Shown: piece after piece, positions 56,584 to 58,545 of the stretch
Layout of the letters: each line of letters begins with the position of its first letter
Numbering within the stretch: the stretch's first letter is position 1
NCBI GenBank assembly: GCA_902786595.1
Contig: CADADB010000016.1
Coordinates: 1 to 58,545 of the forward strand
Direction of reading: 5' to 3'
DNA from: an uncultured Bacteroidota bacterium
GTDB lineage: Bacteria; Bacteroidota; Bacteroidia; Bacteroidales; WCHB1-69
Length of the DNA: 58,545 nt
Translations under genes and position numbers: made by a program
The notes under the pieces: generated by a model
Database searches by the model: none
What the model was told of the DNA's origin: nothing
What the model saw: only the letters and a program-made list of their open reading frames with translations

Positions 56584-57297
56584 ATGATTGTTTCAACTCA
56601 GGGCATAGTGATGCGCGCCACCAAATACGGAGACACCTCGCTGATTGTGAAAATCTTCACGCAAGAGCAGGGGAATCAGTCGTTTATCATTAAGAATGCC
56701 TTTCGGAAGAACAACCGTTTCGCGGCCTCCTACTTCACTCCATTGGCGATGATGGACATTTCCTACGAAGACCATAGCAAAGGTTCGTTGAAGTATCTCA
56801 AGGACATTGCCCCCCATCGTACCGCCAATCCGCTGTTTTATGATCCGGCAAAGAGTTCTATATTGTTGTTTTACAACGAGATATTGTATAAAATGTTGAT
56901 GGATTACGGGGAGGATAAGGTGTTGTTTGATTTTTTGCGAAGGGAGATTGACCGGGTGAATACGGCTACGGATAGTCTCGCGGAACTGCCGTTGCGTTTT
57001 TTGCTGCGGCTCTGCAAGGTGATGGGGTATTTCCCGGAGGACAATTACTCCGCCACTAACGAATATTTCTCCATGCAGGAGTGTCGTTTTCAGTCGTATT
57101 ATGTGGAAGATGCCGGTATCATGAGCAGAAACGAGAGCTCCTATTTGCACCAGTTGTTAAGTGAAGAAAAGCCAGTTCCTGCAACGAGAGGTCTGCGGGC
57201 CGCTTTGTTGAAACAGTTGGTTGCCTACCTCCAGATGCACAACGAGCAAATTCACAAAATCGACTCTCTGGAAATCCTCGCTTCCGTGCTGCATTGA
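56584..57297 (+). CDS. recO: DNA repair protein RecO
   Basis: 237 residues. The N-terminal OB-fold reads STQGIVMRATKYGDTSLIVKIF, then a conserved helical part with FYNEILYKMLMDYGEDKVLFDFL and LPLRFLLRLCKVMGYFP. RecO anneals single strands and, with RecR, loads RecA in the RecF pathway. The four-Cys zinc motif of many RecO proteins is absent (only two Cys). It follows porZ after a 65-nt gap with heptamer repeats and probably shares its transcript. Confidence 0.93.
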   Translation: MIVSTQGIVMRATKYGDTSLIVKIFTQEQGNQSFIIKNAFRKNNRFAASYFTPLAMMDISYEDHSKGSLKYLKDIAPHRTANPLFYDPAKSSILLFYNEILYKMLMDYGEDKVLFDFLRREIDRVNTATDSLAELPLRFLLRLCKVMGYFPEDNYSATNEYFSMQECRFQSYYVEDAGIMSRNESSYLHQLLSEEKPVPATRGLRAALLKQLVAYLQMHNEQIHKIDSLEILASVLH

Positions 57298-57346
57298 TAT
57301 CACGGTAGTTTTTTGTTTTTTAAGGTGTTCCAGTCTGAAAAAAAGT

Positions 57347-57354
57347 TATTTTTG
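57347..57354 (+). promoter_or_regulatory. -7 box of tatA-tatC
   Basis: TATTTTTG followed by TGG matches TAnnTTTG, about 90 nt before the tatA start. The heptamer array lies inside the predicted leader. Confidence 0.5.
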
Positions 57355-57365
57355 TGGCCAATTTT

Positions 57366-57433
57366 TAAGGCAACAGGCAATAGTTAACAGGCAACAGAAA
57401 AGCCAACAGCTAACAGCCAACAGCCAATAGCTA
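57366..57433. repeat. Degenerate heptamer repeat in the tatA leader
   Basis: Units GGCAACA, GGCAATA, GTTAACA, then GCCAACA/GCTAACA/GCCAATA, read as two related sub-families. They end 14 nt before the tatA ATG. Confidence 0.75.
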
Positions 57434-57446
57434 AAAAGTCAAAGTT

Positions 57447-57632
57447 ATGAGAATCGGAATGACAGAAATCATTATTATCGCCCTTATCGTGTTGTTGTTG
57501 TTCGGTGGCAAGAAGATTCCCGAGTTGATGAAGGGTCTTGGAAAAGGGGTGCGTTCCTTCAAGGACGGCATGAACGGCAAAGATGATGAGAGCCCTCAAG
57601 ATGATTTGAAAAAAGACGAAAAAGCTGATTAG
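57447..57632 (+). CDS. tatA: TatA, twin-arginine translocase pore subunit
   Basis: 61 residues: a short N-terminal membrane helix ([17 protein letters not shown]), the hinge [13 protein letters not shown], an amphipathic helix and an acidic/Lys-rich tail. An ATG at 57459 is an alternative start. It forms the pore that carries folded proteins through the inner membrane. No tatB is present, the usual state in Bacteroidota. tatC follows directly with no gap. Confidence 0.95.
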   Translation: MRIGMTEIIIIALIVLLLFGGKKIPELMKGLGKGVRSFKDGMNGKDDESPQDDLKKDEKAD

Positions 57633-58394
57633 ATGTCCGAATCGGCGGAAAATAAGTCTTTTTGGGAACATTTGGATGATTTGCGCGGCAGTTTGATCAA
57701 AATTGTCGTGGCAATTGTCTTGTTCTCCACCTTGGCGTTTTGTTTTAAAGACATTCTTTTTAAGATTGTATTAGCACCGAAGGATTCCTCCTTTTTCATG
57801 TATAAACTTTTCGGCGGTGGGGATTTTACCATCCGTTTAATGAACATCGGGCTTACCGAGCAGTTCATGATTCACCTGAAAACGGCGTTTGCTTTTGGCG
57901 TACTCATGGCTTCGCCTTATATCATTTATGTGTTGTTTGATTTTGTCCGGCCTGCTTTATACGAGAAGGAACGCCAGCATTCCACTGGAATAGTTGTCTC
58001 TTCCTACGTGATGTTCATGATCGGTGTCGCCGTCAACTATTTGTTCATTTTCCCATTGACCGTACGCTTTTTAGGCACCTATCAAGTGAGCGAGCAGGTG
58101 AGCAACATGTTGACGTTGCAATCGTATATGGACACGCTGCTAATGATGAGCATCGTGTTCGGCATTATATTTGAAATCCCGATAGTGTCTTGGCTGTTAG
58201 CTCGTTTCGGCCTTCTTAAAGCGGAATATATGACCCGTTACCGTCGTCACGCCATCGTGGCCATCTTAGTCATTGCAGCCATTATTACTCCGACGGGTGA
58301 TGCATTCACCCTGCTCATTGTCTCTTTGCCGATATGGTTGTTGTATGAACTGAGCGTGGTGATTGTAAAACGGGTAAACGTTACAGAACCGTAA
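57633..58394 (+). CDS. tatC: TatC, twin-arginine signal receptor
   Basis: 253 residues with six predicted membrane helices. The N-terminal FWEHLDDLRGSLIKI carries the family HL-x-x-LR motif, and the first periplasmic loop and FVRPALYEKER are as expected. It binds Tat signal peptides and recruits TatA. A second long periplasmic-side segment (DSSFFMYKLFGGGDFTIRL) after helix 1 is typical of the Bacteroidota form. Its last 14 bases overlap the 3' end of the facing T9SS cargo gene. Confidence 0.95.
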   Translation: MSESAENKSFWEHLDDLRGSLIKIVVAIVLFSTLAFCFKDILFKIVLAPKDSSFFMYKLFGGGDFTIRLMNIGLTEQFMIHLKTAFAFGVLMASPYIIYVLFDFVRPALYEKERQHSTGIVVSSYVMFMIGVAVNYLFIFPLTVRFLGTYQVSEQVSNMLTLQSYMDTLLMMSIVFGIIFEIPIVSWLLARFGLLKAEYMTRYRRHAIVAILVIAAIITPTGDAFTLLIVSLPIWLLYELSVVIVKRVNVTEP

Positions 58395-58545
58395 TACTTC
58401 CTTTCAACTTTCGTGGGGAACCGCTCTTTGTGCGGTATTCTATGATATAATTATACACATTGTCATGATAGACGGTGCCGTTTACCTCCCCGTTCCATTG
58501 GAAATATTTGCTGGTGGAGGAGAAGACCTGAGTGCCCCAGCGGTT
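58381..58545 (-). CDS. 3' end of a T9SS type B cargo gene (truncated by window edge)
   Basis: The minus strand is open from the right edge to a TAA at 58381-58383: 54 codons. The product starts NRWGTQVFSSTSKYFQWNGE and ends KGSITVL, the last third of a gliding-motility-associated C-terminal domain. It aligns well with the ends of the 24177 and 26701 proteins (RWG.QVFYS, W.GEVNG, YNYIIRY). It is convergent with tatC, and no terminator hairpin lies between them. Confidence 0.85.
   Translation of the reverse strand, partial: NRWGTQVFSSTSKYFQWNGEVNGTVYHDNVYNYIIEYRTKSGSPRKLKGSITVL

Noticed and set aside
57366-57433. Phase-variation switch for tatA
   Set aside because: The array lies in the leader, not in coding sequence or between promoter elements, and the units are degenerate, so on/off switching is not supported.

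Overview
The window is a chromosomal stretch of an anaerobic, T9SS-positive Bacteroidota, most likely order Bacteroidales. The evidence is: cargo proteins ending in type A (Por) or type B (gliding-motility-associated) sorting domains; a PorZ homologue; TatA/TatC without TatB; a fused FeoA-FeoB; class III ribonucleotide reductase; a 2-hydroxyacyl-CoA dehydratase activase fusion; and repeated Bacteroidota-type -7 promoter boxes (TAnnTTTG, often followed by C) before genes. A gut or rumen habitat fits but is inference. There are no rRNA, tRNA, CRISPR or transposase genes.

Layout. 1-4.2 kb: 3' end of a repeat/FISUMP surface protein, a convergent folD plus coiled-coil gene, then a tRNA-dihydrouridine synthase. 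4.3-19 kb: a giant T9SS type A protein (about 3308 aa), a NamZ-like (DUF1343) lipoprotein, and a small secreted protein with a type B cargo. 19-24 kb (minus): TetR regulator and acyl-CoA dehydratase activase, with a probable TetR operator. 24.1-30.9 kb: two related mosaic type B cargo proteins. 31-33.5 kb: feoAB. 33.9-37.3 kb: a three-gene operon of secreted proteins, two of them paralogues with an unrecognised helical domain. 37.3-40.4 kb (minus): nrdD and nrdG behind a clear cobalamin riboswitch. 40.6-43.9 kb: secreted C1 aminopeptidase, DUF2147 protein, convergent enolase. 44-48.1 kb (minus): small lipoprotein, outer-membrane protein, S41 protease, O-antigen ligase-like protein. 48.2-52.5 kb: lipoprotein, then a VTC polyphosphate polymerase/DUF4956/DUF2490/MscS cluster. 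52.6-58.4 kb: rbfA, LolC/E-like permease, porZ, recO, tatA, tatC. The right edge holds the 3' end of another type B cargo on the minus strand.

Common threads. Much of the coding capacity builds and exports the cell surface: Sec signal peptides, T9SS cargo, PorZ, an O-antigen ligase-like protein, lipoproteins and small outer-membrane barrels. Intergenic spaces carry short tandem heptamer/octamer repeats and dispersed palindromes, some reaching into stop codons. The most informative regulatory signal is the B12 riboswitch before nrdD, which predicts a B12-dependent class II reductase elsewhere in the genome. The most notable enzyme anomaly is FolD, where the usual catalytic lysine is isoleucine.
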